Source: a virus. From it: DNA of 43,792 bases. The notes beneath the pieces were generated by a model that was not told the DNA's origin, did no database searches, and was given only the letters and a program-made list of their open reading frames with translations. Below are positions 30,964-38,184 of this stretch, piece by piece. The position numbers and the translations under genes were made by a program. The number at the start of each line of letters is the position of its first letter. Position 1 is the first letter of the stretch. The stretch is taken from the IMG/VR virus record IMGVR_UViG_3300027608_001459, positions 1 to 43,792 of that record; one strand, written 5' to 3'.

Positions 30964-31579
30964 TCAACCTAACATCATGTACACTGAAGAACAGCTAATG
31001 GTTAGACTAAAGTTCTTCATTGGAATTTGTTTAGCATTAACGCTATTTGGCATTGTGTTTGTTGTACTATATTCGTTAATTTTTGTCACCCAACCATTAA
31101 ATGCAATTAGTCCTATTGATCAAAAGTTTTTTGAATTGATTATCCCTATTGCTACATTCTTAACTGGTACACTGTCAGGTATTATGTTAGCAGGCGGGGA
31201 CAAAGACGCACAGAAGCAAGCTCTGGCAGCGGCTAATGCAGGATGGCCTAAGCCACCTAGCCCAGCACCAATAGGAGGATTTGGAAATGGCGCAACAATA
31301 CCAGGAACAGGATTTGCGAGCGGGACTCCAGCATTTGGCCAACCGTCAGCAGGAGGCTTCGGTGCCCCAAGCAGTGGTTTTGGTTCAACACCATTTGGCG
31401 GGAACGGCGCAAGCAGCTTTGGTAGCAATACAGGATTTGGAGCGACAGCGGCTACACCATTCGGAGCCTCAGCAGTTGGTGCAGCCGGAGGATTTGCGGC
31501 AGCAACAATGATGCCTACTATGGCCAAACCAATGCCTAGCAGACCACCGTTTGACGAAGACTTTCCTGAATTAGATTGA
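30953..31579 (+). CDS. Membrane protein with FG-rich low-complexity tail, GTG start (208 aa)
   Basis: GTG 30953 is preferred because a strong AAGGAG site stands 6 bases upstream (30941-30946) and the overlap with the previous gene is only 11 bases; ATG 30890 has no such site and ATG 30977 is a weaker option. Two hydrophobic segments (about 20-45 and 60-80, ending [11 protein letters not shown]). Then a tail of some 100 residues rich in Gly, Phe, Ala, Ser and Pro with repeated G-F-G, A-F-G, P-F-G units, ending in acidic DEDFPELD. Function unknown; position suggests the lysis or membrane module. The FG tail is probably disordered. Confidence 0.65.
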   Translation: MENNQPNIMYTEEQLMVRLKFFIGICLALTLFGIVFVVLYSLIFVTQPLNAISPIDQKFFELIIPIATFLTGTLSGIMLAGGDKDAQKQALAAANAGWPKPPSPAPIGGFGNGATIPGTGFASGTPAFGQPSAGGFGAPSSGFGSTPFGGNGASSFGSNTGFGATAATPFGASAVGAAGGFAAATMMPTMAKPMPSRPPFDEDFPELD

Positions 31580-31604
31580 CCTTTTAATTCTAGTGCTATA
31601 TAAT
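31576..31604 (+). promoter_or_regulatory. Sigma-70-type promoter of dnaJ, leaderless geometry
   Basis: TTGACC (31576-31581), exactly 17 bases, TATAAT (31599-31604), then AGTACT and ATG 31611. One mismatch in the -35. The predicted start point falls on the ATG. The -10 sits inside an inverted repeat (31592-31610). Confidence 0.75.
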
Positions 31605-31610
31605 AGTACT
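31592..31610. other. Inverted repeat over the dnaJ promoter -10
   Basis: AGTGCTAT, 3-base centre ATA, ATAGTACT: 7 of 8 positions complementary (the eighth would be G-U in RNA). It covers the -10 element and the bases up to the ATG, the usual place for an operator. It could also be chance in AT-rich DNA. Confidence 0.35.
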
Positions 31611-32438
31611 ATGGACTATTATCAAATATTAGGTGTAGCTGAAAACGCAAGTCAGGATGATATCAAAAAGGCCTACAAAAAGTTGGCCATGAAGAATCAT
31701 CCTGATCGCGGCGGCGACACACAAAAATTTCAAGAAATATCGCAAGCGTATGACACGTTAGGCGACGAGCAAAAACGACAACAGTATAACGCTCAAAAAA
31801 ATAACCCTTTTATTCACGCACGTAGCGGCAATCAAGGATTCCCAGATATAAACGATATCTTTGGAGCAACATTTGGATTTGGTCCAGGATTTGCAGGGTT
31901 TCATCAACAACGTCGTAATAGAGATTTATCTATTCGCGTTACTATCACATTCAAGCAGAGTTATCTAGGTACACAAATTGAAGCTAGATTTAACACTCCC
32001 GCTGGACGAGCACAAACTGTAGTAGTAGATATACCTCCAGGTGTACAAAGCGGACAAACTATTCGTTATGCTGACCTAGGTGACGATGCTTTTCCAAACA
32101 TGCCTCGTGGCAATTTGAACGTTACTGTGATGGTAGAAGCTGATCCAGAATGGGAAAGACGTGGTAACGATCTATTCACAACTGTGACTGTGTCAGCATT
32201 AGAAGCAATGACTGGGTGCATGAAAGAAGTAAACTGTTTAGATGGCGGAATTATGCCACTAAAGCTACGTCCTGGCATTAGACATGGGTCAGAGTTTGCC
32301 AGTGGTGGACGTGGATTTAGAGATATTAATTCAGGTAGACTAGGCAGTTTAATTGTTATATTAAACGTAGACATTCCGGCAGTAACAGATCCCCAATTAG
32401 TGCAGGAATTAAAGACATTATATGCTAAACTACAATAA
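31611..32438 (+). CDS. dnaJ: DnaJ-type Hsp40 co-chaperone (class II, no zinc finger)
   Basis: The start is set to ATG 31611 because MDYYQILGV is the normal J-domain N-terminus and the promoter geometry points here; ATG 31593 lies inside the -10 region. 275 residues: J domain 1-65 with the HPD triad at 30-32, a G/F-rich linker at about 80-105 ([19 protein letters not shown]), then the two beta C-terminal substrate-binding domains ([17 protein letters not shown]). The CxxCxGxG zinc repeats are absent, so it is CbpA/DjlB-like. It would stimulate host DnaK ATPase. clpA follows 19 bases downstream. Confidence 0.92.
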   Translation: MDYYQILGVAENASQDDIKKAYKKLAMKNHPDRGGDTQKFQEISQAYDTLGDEQKRQQYNAQKNNPFIHARSGNQGFPDINDIFGATFGFGPGFAGFHQQRRNRDLSIRVTITFKQSYLGTQIEARFNTPAGRAQTVVVDIPPGVQSGQTIRYADLGDDAFPNMPRGNLNVTVMVEADPEWERRGNDLFTTVTVSALEAMTGCMKEVNCLDGGIMPLKLRPGIRHGSEFASGGRGFRDINSGRLGSLIVILNVDIPAVTDPQLVQELKTLYAKLQ

Positions 32439-32457
32439 TTGTATTAAAGGAAATTAA

Positions 32458-34734
32458 ATGGTAGAACCTAGCAGCGAATTACAAATGGTATTTGAAAAAG
32501 CCATTGATGTAGCAAAGAAGCTAAAACACGAATACTTAACGATTGAACACTTGTTGTTCTCTATGTTATGCGAAGACTCGTTTAACAAGTGTGTCACTGG
32601 CTATGGTGCAGATGCTGATTTCCTTAAAAAGAATCTAGAGCTATATCTTAAAAACAAGTGTGATGAAATTATCACAGAACAAACTGATGTTAAACCACGT
32701 AAGACACAGGCAGTAGAGCGTGTGCTTAATCGTGCATTTACACAGGTCCTGTTTAATGGGCGTCAAAAAATTGAACCAACAGATGTATTCCTTGCTATGA
32801 TGAGCGAAAAGCGTTCATATGCAAACTACTACATTCAACAAGCAGAAATTGATAAAGATAAATTTGCTGACTATTTAAATTCAGAAATTACAGAAACAGA
32901 AGAAATGGAAGAGCCAAGAGACGGTCAAGGCGAAAAAGCCTTACGTGCATTTACAACTAACCTTAATGATGCAGTTAAAAAGAATAAGGTTGATCCAGTA
33001 ATTGGCCGTGTTGATGAATTAGAAAACATTGCCCTGTCATTAGGTCGTCGTAGTAAATCAAATGTAATCCTAGTTGGTGATCCAGGTGTAGGTAAGACTG
33101 CTATTGCAGAAGGACTTGCGTTTAACATTGTTAAAGGTGCTGTTCCAGACTTCTTAAAAGAATACACTGTGTATAATCTTGACATCAGTGCTATGCTTGC
33201 AGGATCAAAGTATCGTGGCGACTTTGAAGAACGATTTAAACTAGTATTACGTGGTCTTGACAAGAAAGGCAAAACAATCTTGTTTATTGACGAAGCACAC
33301 ATGATCAGTGGTGCAGGTGCAGGTGGACAACAAAGTAGTAATGATCTTGCTAACATGATGAAGCCTGCACTAAGCAAAGGCAACATTAAAGTTATTGCAT
33401 CAACTACGTGGGAAGAGTATCGCAAGTACTTTGAGAAGGATCGTGCATTGATGCGTAGGTTTGCTCGTATTACTATTGATGAGCCTACTCCAGAAATGGC
33501 AGTACAGATCCTTAAGGGTATTAAGAAGTACTACGAAGGTCATCACAATGTTAAGATCAAAGACGATGCTATACAGGCAGCAGTTAAACTTAGTATTAAG
33601 TATCAAACAGATAAGAAGTTGCCTGACAAAGCAATTGACCTAATCGACCTTGCCTGCTCACGCTTTAATTTAAAACTTGCAGACGACCGCATTGTTGATG
33701 AGGCAGCTATTCAGTACGAACTGGCCAAGGTAGTTAACATGCCTACTGAAAAGATTGCAGAACAAGAATCAAGTAGTCTTGTTAATCTTGAAGCCAATCT
33801 ACAACAAGAAGTCTACGGACAAGACACTGCTATAACAGAAATTGTAGATAAGATTTTAGTTAGTCAAGCTGGACTAAAAGCAGAGAATCGTCCAGTAGGT
33901 GCGTTTGTGTTTATGGGACCAACTGGTACAGGTAAGACAGAAACTGCAAAAGCATTGGCTAAAAACTTAGGTGTTAAGTTGATCAGATTTGACATGAGTG
34001 AGTATCAAGAAAAACATTCAGTTAGCAAGTTAATTGGATCACCTCCAGGCTACGTAGGCTTTGAAGAAAATGCAGGTTTGTTGATTACACAAATTCAAGA
34101 AAATCCTAACTGTGTATTGTTATTAGATGAGATAGAAAAGTCACATCCTGATGTGTCAACTATTCTATTGCAGATGATGGACAATGGATTTGTCACAGGA
34201 TCTAATGGTAAGAAAGCAGATTGCCGTAATTTGATTCTAATCATTACAACTAATGCTGGCGCTAGTGACTCTGAGAAGAATCAGATTGGTTTCGGTCAAC
34301 AGGAAAAGCAGTACAGTGATGAAGCATTGAAGAAATTCTTTGCACCTGAATTCCGCAATCGTCTAGACGGTGTTGTTACCTTTGGCAAGCTAACTAAAGA
34401 AACAATGATCAAGATTGTTGGCAAGTTTATGGTTGAAGTTAAAGATCAAATTAAAGACAAAGGCATTAAGGTTAAAATTAGTGACGATGCCATTGACTGG
34501 TTGATTGACAAGGGCTTTGACAGTAAAATGGGTGCTCGTCCGTTACAACGTGTTATTGACAAGGACATCAAGCGTCCACTGGCTAAAATGATGTTGTTTG
34601 GAGACTTAAAGAACGGGGGAAGTTTAACTATTAGTGTTACAGAAGGTGCGTTAACATTAACTGCTAAACCTAAAGTACAAAAGGTAATTGTAGATGAAAT
34701 TACATCAGTCAATACAGACCAAGCAGACAACTAA
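32458..34734 (+). CDS. clpA: ClpA-type AAA+ unfoldase with ClpP-docking loop
   Basis: 758 residues, the same length as E. coli ClpA by memory. N-domain 1-150 (double Clp-N repeat: HEYLTIEHLLFSML), D1 Walker A GDPGVGKT at 207-214 and Walker B ILFIDEAH, D2 Walker A GPTGTGKT at 487-494 and Walker B VLLLDEIE, arginine fingers in FAPEFRNRLD, and C-terminal GARPLQRVI. There is no ClpB-type middle coiled coil. The loop KNQIGFGQQ (I610-G611-F612) matches the tripeptide that docks ClpA/ClpX onto ClpP. No clpP is present in the window, so it would use host ClpP. AAAGGA ribosome site 7 bases before ATG 32458. Most T4-like phages lack such a gene in full length, to my knowledge. Confidence 0.93.
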   Translation: MVEPSSELQMVFEKAIDVAKKLKHEYLTIEHLLFSMLCEDSFNKCVTGYGADADFLKKNLELYLKNKCDEIITEQTDVKPRKTQAVERVLNRAFTQVLFNGRQKIEPTDVFLAMMSEKRSYANYYIQQAEIDKDKFADYLNSEITETEEMEEPRDGQGEKALRAFTTNLNDAVKKNKVDPVIGRVDELENIALSLGRRSKSNVILVGDPGVGKTAIAEGLAFNIVKGAVPDFLKEYTVYNLDISAMLAGSKYRGDFEERFKLVLRGLDKKGKTILFIDEAHMISGAGAGGQQSSNDLANMMKPALSKGNIKVIASTTWEEYRKYFEKDRALMRRFARITIDEPTPEMAVQILKGIKKYYEGHHNVKIKDDAIQAAVKLSIKYQTDKKLPDKAIDLIDLACSRFNLKLADDRIVDEAAIQYELAKVVNMPTEKIAEQESSSLVNLEANLQQEVYGQDTAITEIVDKILVSQAGLKAENRPVGAFVFMGPTGTGKTETAKALAKNLGVKLIRFDMSEYQEKHSVSKLIGSPPGYVGFEENAGLLITQIQENPNCVLLLDEIEKSHPDVSTILLQMMDNGFVTGSNGKKADCRNLILIITTNAGASDSEKNQIGFGQQEKQYSDEALKKFFAPEFRNRLDGVVTFGKLTKETMIKIVGKFMVEVKDQIKDKGIKVKISDDAIDWLIDKGFDSKMGARPLQRVIDKDIKRPLAKMMLFGDLKNGGSLTISVTEGALTLTAKPKVQKVIVDEITSVNTDQADN

Positions 34735-35335
34735 ACTGTTTAATAACAAATACAAATATAAGATTGTACTTGTATTACGTAGTGCCAGCTGGTTTAGAGG
34801 CTGTAATTTTGACCTAGTTGAAAATTATATTGCCGAACAAGATAAATCAGATGCTGACCCATGGTTTATAAAATTGAATCCTTACGAAAAACAATATACT
34901 ATACAGCTCTGTAATACTCTTAAAAAACTTAAAGATTACGAACTAAGAGTAGAAAATCCTCTAATTAGTTTTTATACTAACAACGAATTAGATTTAGAAA
35001 AGTTAGCTAAAATTGACAGTGATAAAGTCAAATATGTTAGTTTGCCTACAGTAGGAACTGAATCTATACTAGACGAAGGCAAGGTTATTGTTAAAAACAT
35101 TGATTTTGATTACAAAGTCACAATGGGACGTACAAGACAAGAGTTTACTAGTTTTGTTCAATGGTGCGAAGGCATGGATAAAATACGTATGCCTAAACGT
35201 GCTAAAACAGATCTATGTAAGAAAGCCTGTTGGGGCGGTAGTCATTTCTATGTTAAAGACGAAAAGACGCTTACAATGGTTAAAATGTTTGTGGGCGGCT
35301 ACATACACACAGTAGAATCAGTGGTTAAAAGTTGA
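34694..35335 (+). CDS. Protein of unknown function overlapping clpA (213 aa)
   Basis: ATG 34694 lies 41 bases inside the end of clpA in another frame; AAGG is about 10 bases upstream. Later in-frame starts would remove the conserved-looking YKIVLVLRSASWFRGCNFDL segment. Mixed alpha/beta, basic. WCEGMDKIRMPKRAKTDLCK and KACWGGSHFYVKDEKTLTMV are distinctive blocks. No known motif was recognised. It ends 18 bases before a terminator, so it closes the dnaJ-clpA operon. Confidence 0.65.
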   Translation: MKLHQSIQTKQTTKLFNNKYKYKIVLVLRSASWFRGCNFDLVENYIAEQDKSDADPWFIKLNPYEKQYTIQLCNTLKKLKDYELRVENPLISFYTNNELDLEKLAKIDSDKVKYVSLPTVGTESILDEGKVIVKNIDFDYKVTMGRTRQEFTSFVQWCEGMDKIRMPKRAKTDLCKKACWGGSHFYVKDEKTLTMVKMFVGGYIHTVESVVKS

Positions 35336-35353
35336 TCAAAGCTAATTCCTATT

Positions 35354-35390
35354 ATCCCTTTTGCGATAAATATCGTAAGAGGGATTTTTT
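35354..35390 (+). terminator. Rho-independent terminator with a late-promoter octamer in its loop
   Basis: A 14-bp stem: ATCCCTTTTGCGAT pairs with ATCGTAAGAGGGAT (two G-U pairs in RNA), loop AAAT, followed by six T in 35385-35390. It ends the dnaJ-clpA operon. GATAAATA (35365-35372) spans the loop. Confidence 0.88.
35365..35372 (+). promoter_or_regulatory. Late-promoter-like octamer (GATAAATA) inside a terminator loop
   Basis: Same octamer as at 39417. It lies 44 bases before ATG 35417. The stem symmetry forces ATA-TAT around the loop, so part of the match comes from the palindrome. Confidence 0.4.
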
Positions 35391-35404
35391 ATGACCACGG
35401 TCAT
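35391..35404. other. Perfect inverted repeat ATGACC-AC-GGTCAT
   Basis: A 6-2-6 palindrome directly after the terminator T-run and 12 bases before ATG 35417. Could be a protein-binding operator or a small RNA hairpin. Its first ATG also opens a 6-codon reading frame (MTTVIC) ending at 35411 with GAGGG upstream. Confidence 0.45.
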
Positions 35405-35416
35405 CTGCTAATAATT

Positions 35417-35782
35417 ATGAAAATATTTGAACTTTACAACCCTAACATGAAACGCGAAGAGTTTGATCTAAATGATGATCTAATCTTTTTCATGCGTAAC
35501 GATCCACAATTCTATAGAGGCGAATATCATCCGTTTCTACAAAAATTCAAACGCCACTGTGAAGCAGGACGTGGTGTACGTCCTGCAGCATTTGCTCCTA
35601 TTGTGCAGAAGGCATTTGAACATTATAAAAATACATTTCCTGTTGAAGGCATGGAACAACAACTGTCAAGACCAGCACTAGAAGAAATCTGCGATAAGCT
35701 ACAAGGTGAAGAAACTAATTTCTATCACGACGAAAAACAAAGAGCAACTGAGAAAAAAGATGATCCTACGAGAACTATTTGA
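35417..35782 (+). CDS. Unknown protein at start of the head-cargo cluster (121 aa)
   Basis: ATG 35417 has no clear Shine-Dalgarno (upstream CTAATAATT). N-terminus MKIFELYNPN resembles the leaders of the following genes. Acidic, helical, with YRGEYHPFLQKFKRHCEAG and AFAPIVQKAFEHYKNTFPV segments. No recognised motif. It overlaps the next gene by 23 bases. Confidence 0.6.
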   Translation: MKIFELYNPNMKREEFDLNDDLIFFMRNDPQFYRGEYHPFLQKFKRHCEAGRGVRPAAFAPIVQKAFEHYKNTFPVEGMEQQLSRPALEEICDKLQGEETNFYHDEKQRATEKKDDPTRTI

Positions 35783-37334
35783 AGCCAAAGCTAAATCAGT
35801 AGGCATTATATTTGGCCGCTTTAATCCTCCTCACATGGGACACATGAAAGCGTGGGAAATGGCTTCTGAGAATTCAGTATGGTATGTTGGTACTAATAAA
35901 AGTACACAAGGCCCTAAGGATCCCTTACCGTTTGACATTAAAGTCAAAGCAATGCAGGCAGTATATCCTGAAATCAAAGGACATATTGTTGCTGAAATTA
36001 GTTGGTTAACATTGGCCAGCAAGGTATATGAAAAGCACGGTAACATTGTGTTAAATGTTTATACTGACGAAGACTGGGTCACTAAGACTCTTGTACAATA
36101 CAATGGAAAAGAAGGCACTCATGGCTACTATGAGTTTGGTACGATTCAACAACAGACTACACCTCGTCTAAGTTCAGCAACCGCTCTACGTAACGCAGTA
36201 GCAGCTGACGATAGAGATTTGTTTGGTCAAGCAGCAGGTGTTGACCCTAACACACTAGTTGCAGGTCACCCGTTCTTTGATGTGGTAAAACATTACCTAA
36301 TGCCACATGCTGAAAAGGCTGCGGCAAAAGTAGCCAAGAAAAAAGTTAAAGAACCAGCAACAGACGAATCCTTATTGGGATTCTTAGCTAAAAAGCCGCA
36401 AGCAGTAGTTCCAAAAAAATTAGATTATAATGCTGTACGCAAAGCATCACAGGCAGGGCCACAAAGTAAAACTTATAGACATCCTGAAGAATTTTGGAAA
36501 GACCAGCAGAAGGTAAAGAAACCAGAGAAAGATATAGCTGAAGGCACTAGTATTGAAAGCACCCTAAGAGCTGTTATCAATGACATAGGTGAACCAATTA
36601 CTAATGTCTACGACACAATGAAGTTTCAGGCCAAGAAGTATATGGAAAATCACGGTGAACTAGATCGTGGATTTAGAATGGTAGCAGCTGGCATTGGTGG
36701 TCGCTGGGTACAGAGCATGTATGTAGGTAGACTACAGAATGAGCTCTATGACCTATGTAAGTATAACACTCGTAGAACTGTTGAGTTGCAACAATTCCTG
36801 CGTGGAGTTGAAGCTGATGGCGAGTTAGAAATGAAAAGATCATTTGGCAACATTGCCAATGAACTTCCTAGAATACTGGCCAAATTAGGTCAACATCTTA
36901 ATGCTCCACAACTGACAAAGAATGCCAATCGCTGGATGCAAAATAAAGCAGCCTATGAAGAATATATTGCCAACTTAGAATTAGAAGATGAGTATGACGA
37001 GCCTGTGGTAGCTAAATCTCCTAAGAATCCAGCCATAGGGCAACAACGTAGTCAAGTAGAAGATATTGTTAACGATGTATTAAGCAAATTACCAAAAAAG
37101 ATTGCTGGAGATATACGTAATGCTATTGCTCGTAGTCCTAACAAACTACAAGCATTACAAGCAGAGTTAAAAAAGTATGGACAGAAAAGTGTAGCTGAAA
37201 ATGCTTGGGATAGACTACAACGTGAAAAGGCGTTAGAGTCAGCAGGCGTTGGCATTATCACAAAACAGAATACTACTGTTGATGTAAATAAGAATACGCC
37301 AAAGAAGAATTTGAAGGCATTTAGGTTAGCGTAA
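35760..37334 (+). CDS. Nucleotidyltransferase-fold domain fused to a head-protein-like C-terminal region (524 aa)
   Basis: ATG 35760 (MILRELFEAKAKS) fits the leader pattern of neighbouring genes; ATG 35706 is deep in the upstream gene. Residues 12-160 are a cytidylyltransferase/NMN-adenylyltransferase-like domain: IFGRFNPPHMGH (GxFxPxHxGH) near 14-26 and LSSATALRNAVAADD (the S-(S/T)-x-x-R motif) near 143-158. Residues 170-260 are a Lys/Ala-rich linker. The rest is a helical region (DIAEGTSIESTLRAVINDIG onward) and a short C-terminal helical unit ending SVAENAWDRLQREKALESAG. IAEG and VAEN are prohead-protease-like sites. It might be packaged in the head and delivered; substrate unknown. The stop overlaps the next ATG. 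Confidence 0.75.
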   Translation: MILRELFEAKAKSVGIIFGRFNPPHMGHMKAWEMASENSVWYVGTNKSTQGPKDPLPFDIKVKAMQAVYPEIKGHIVAEISWLTLASKVYEKHGNIVLNVYTDEDWVTKTLVQYNGKEGTHGYYEFGTIQQQTTPRLSSATALRNAVAADDRDLFGQAAGVDPNTLVAGHPFFDVVKHYLMPHAEKAAAKVAKKKVKEPATDESLLGFLAKKPQAVVPKKLDYNAVRKASQAGPQSKTYRHPEEFWKDQQKVKKPEKDIAEGTSIESTLRAVINDIGEPITNVYDTMKFQAKKYMENHGELDRGFRMVAAGIGGRWVQSMYVGRLQNELYDLCKYNTRRTVELQQFLRGVEADGELEMKRSFGNIANELPRILAKLGQHLNAPQLTKNANRWMQNKAAYEEYIANLELEDEYDEPVVAKSPKNPAIGQQRSQVEDIVNDVLSKLPKKIAGDIRNAIARSPNKLQALQAELKKYGQKSVAENAWDRLQREKALESAGVGIITKQNTTVDVNKNTPKKNLKAFRLA

Positions 37335-37549
37335 TGGATGAAATTGCACAGTTAAAACGCCTAGCTGGTGTTAATAGTTATAAAGGTCTGCAGCCTTATG
37401 ACATTAATGAAGGCAGTAATATCAGCGTTACTGGCAATGAGAAAGGTCAGTTGATGAAACAGCACAACATTAAATCAGGAACACCTGAATGGTTTAAGTT
37501 ATGGTTTAGTCTACCTTATATGACTGGCGAAAAGCCTATTGGAGATTAA
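37334..37549 (+). CDS. Small unknown protein (71 aa)
   Basis: TAATG overlap with the previous gene. MDEIAQLKRLAGVNSYKGLQ at the N-terminus, then PYDINEGSNIS (an INEG site), and EWFKLWFSLPYMTGEKPIGD at the end. The C-terminal part with W/F clusters is conserved-looking but not recognised. Followed 1 base later by the endolysin gene. Confidence 0.6.
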   Translation: MDEIAQLKRLAGVNSYKGLQPYDINEGSNISVTGNEKGQLMKQHNIKSGTPEWFKLWFSLPYMTGEKPIGD

Positions 37550-37550
37550 G

Positions 37551-38183
37551 ATGAGTTTTGAGTTTGATTTTACACAAGAAAAAGTAGCACACCTACTACA
37601 CAAGAACAAAGAACCAGCATTCTGGTTCAATGCTATGAACACCTACTTGCCAAAGTTTGGTATTACCACTGCAGCTCGTGTTGCAGGATTTGTAGCACAA
37701 GGTCAGCATGAAAGTGCAGACTTTACTATTTTACAAGAAAATTTAAACTATAGTGCAAAAGGCCTACGTGGTATATTTGGAAAGTATTTCCCGGATGATG
37801 CTATTGCAAATCAATATGCCAAAAAGGCAGAGATGATTGCCAATCGTGTCTACGGTGGACGTATGGGCAATGGTCCAGAAGCATCAGGTGATGGATACAA
37901 GTTCCGTGGTCGTGGTATACTACAGTTAACAGGTCGTGCAAACTATACACAATGCTCGCGTGATCTATTTGGTGACGACACACTAGCTAACGATCCGGAT
38001 CTAGTACGCACACCAGAGTATGCTATTATCACAGCCTGCTGGTTTTGGTACAAGAATCAACTAAATGCTATTTGCGATCAAGGTGATATTGTATTGTTAA
38101 GTAAACGCATCAATGGTGGCACTATTGGTTTAGAAGATCGTATTAAACATTGGAACGATGCACTAGACGTGTTTGAAAGTTAA
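37551..38183 (+). CDS. GH19-type endolysin / chitinase-like muramidase (210 aa)
   Basis: ATG 37551 has GGAG at 37541-37544; the in-frame start 37539 overlaps the previous gene. The GH19 core is clear: AGFVAQGQHESADFTILQEN with the catalytic Glu54 in H-E-S, NLNYSAKGLRGIFGKYFPDD, then YKFRGRGILQLTGRANYTQC and the C-terminal RINGGTIGLEDRIKHWNDAL. Phage GH19 proteins cut peptidoglycan (or chitin). No signal peptide, so release would need a holin. It sits in the head-protein cluster, about 6 kb from the spanins, so a virion-borne entry role is also possible. Confidence 0.88.
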   Translation: MSFEFDFTQEKVAHLLHKNKEPAFWFNAMNTYLPKFGITTAARVAGFVAQGQHESADFTILQENLNYSAKGLRGIFGKYFPDDAIANQYAKKAEMIANRVYGGRMGNGPEASGDGYKFRGRGILQLTGRANYTQCSRDLFGDDTLANDPDLVRTPEYAIITACWFWYKNQLNAICDQGDIVLLSKRINGGTIGLEDRIKHWNDALDVFES

Positions 38184-38184
38184 T

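Noticed and set aside
31120-31527. Minus-strand open frame opposite the FG-rich tail
   Set aside because: Product is Pro/Ala low-complexity produced by Gly/Ala codons on the other strand; no start signal.
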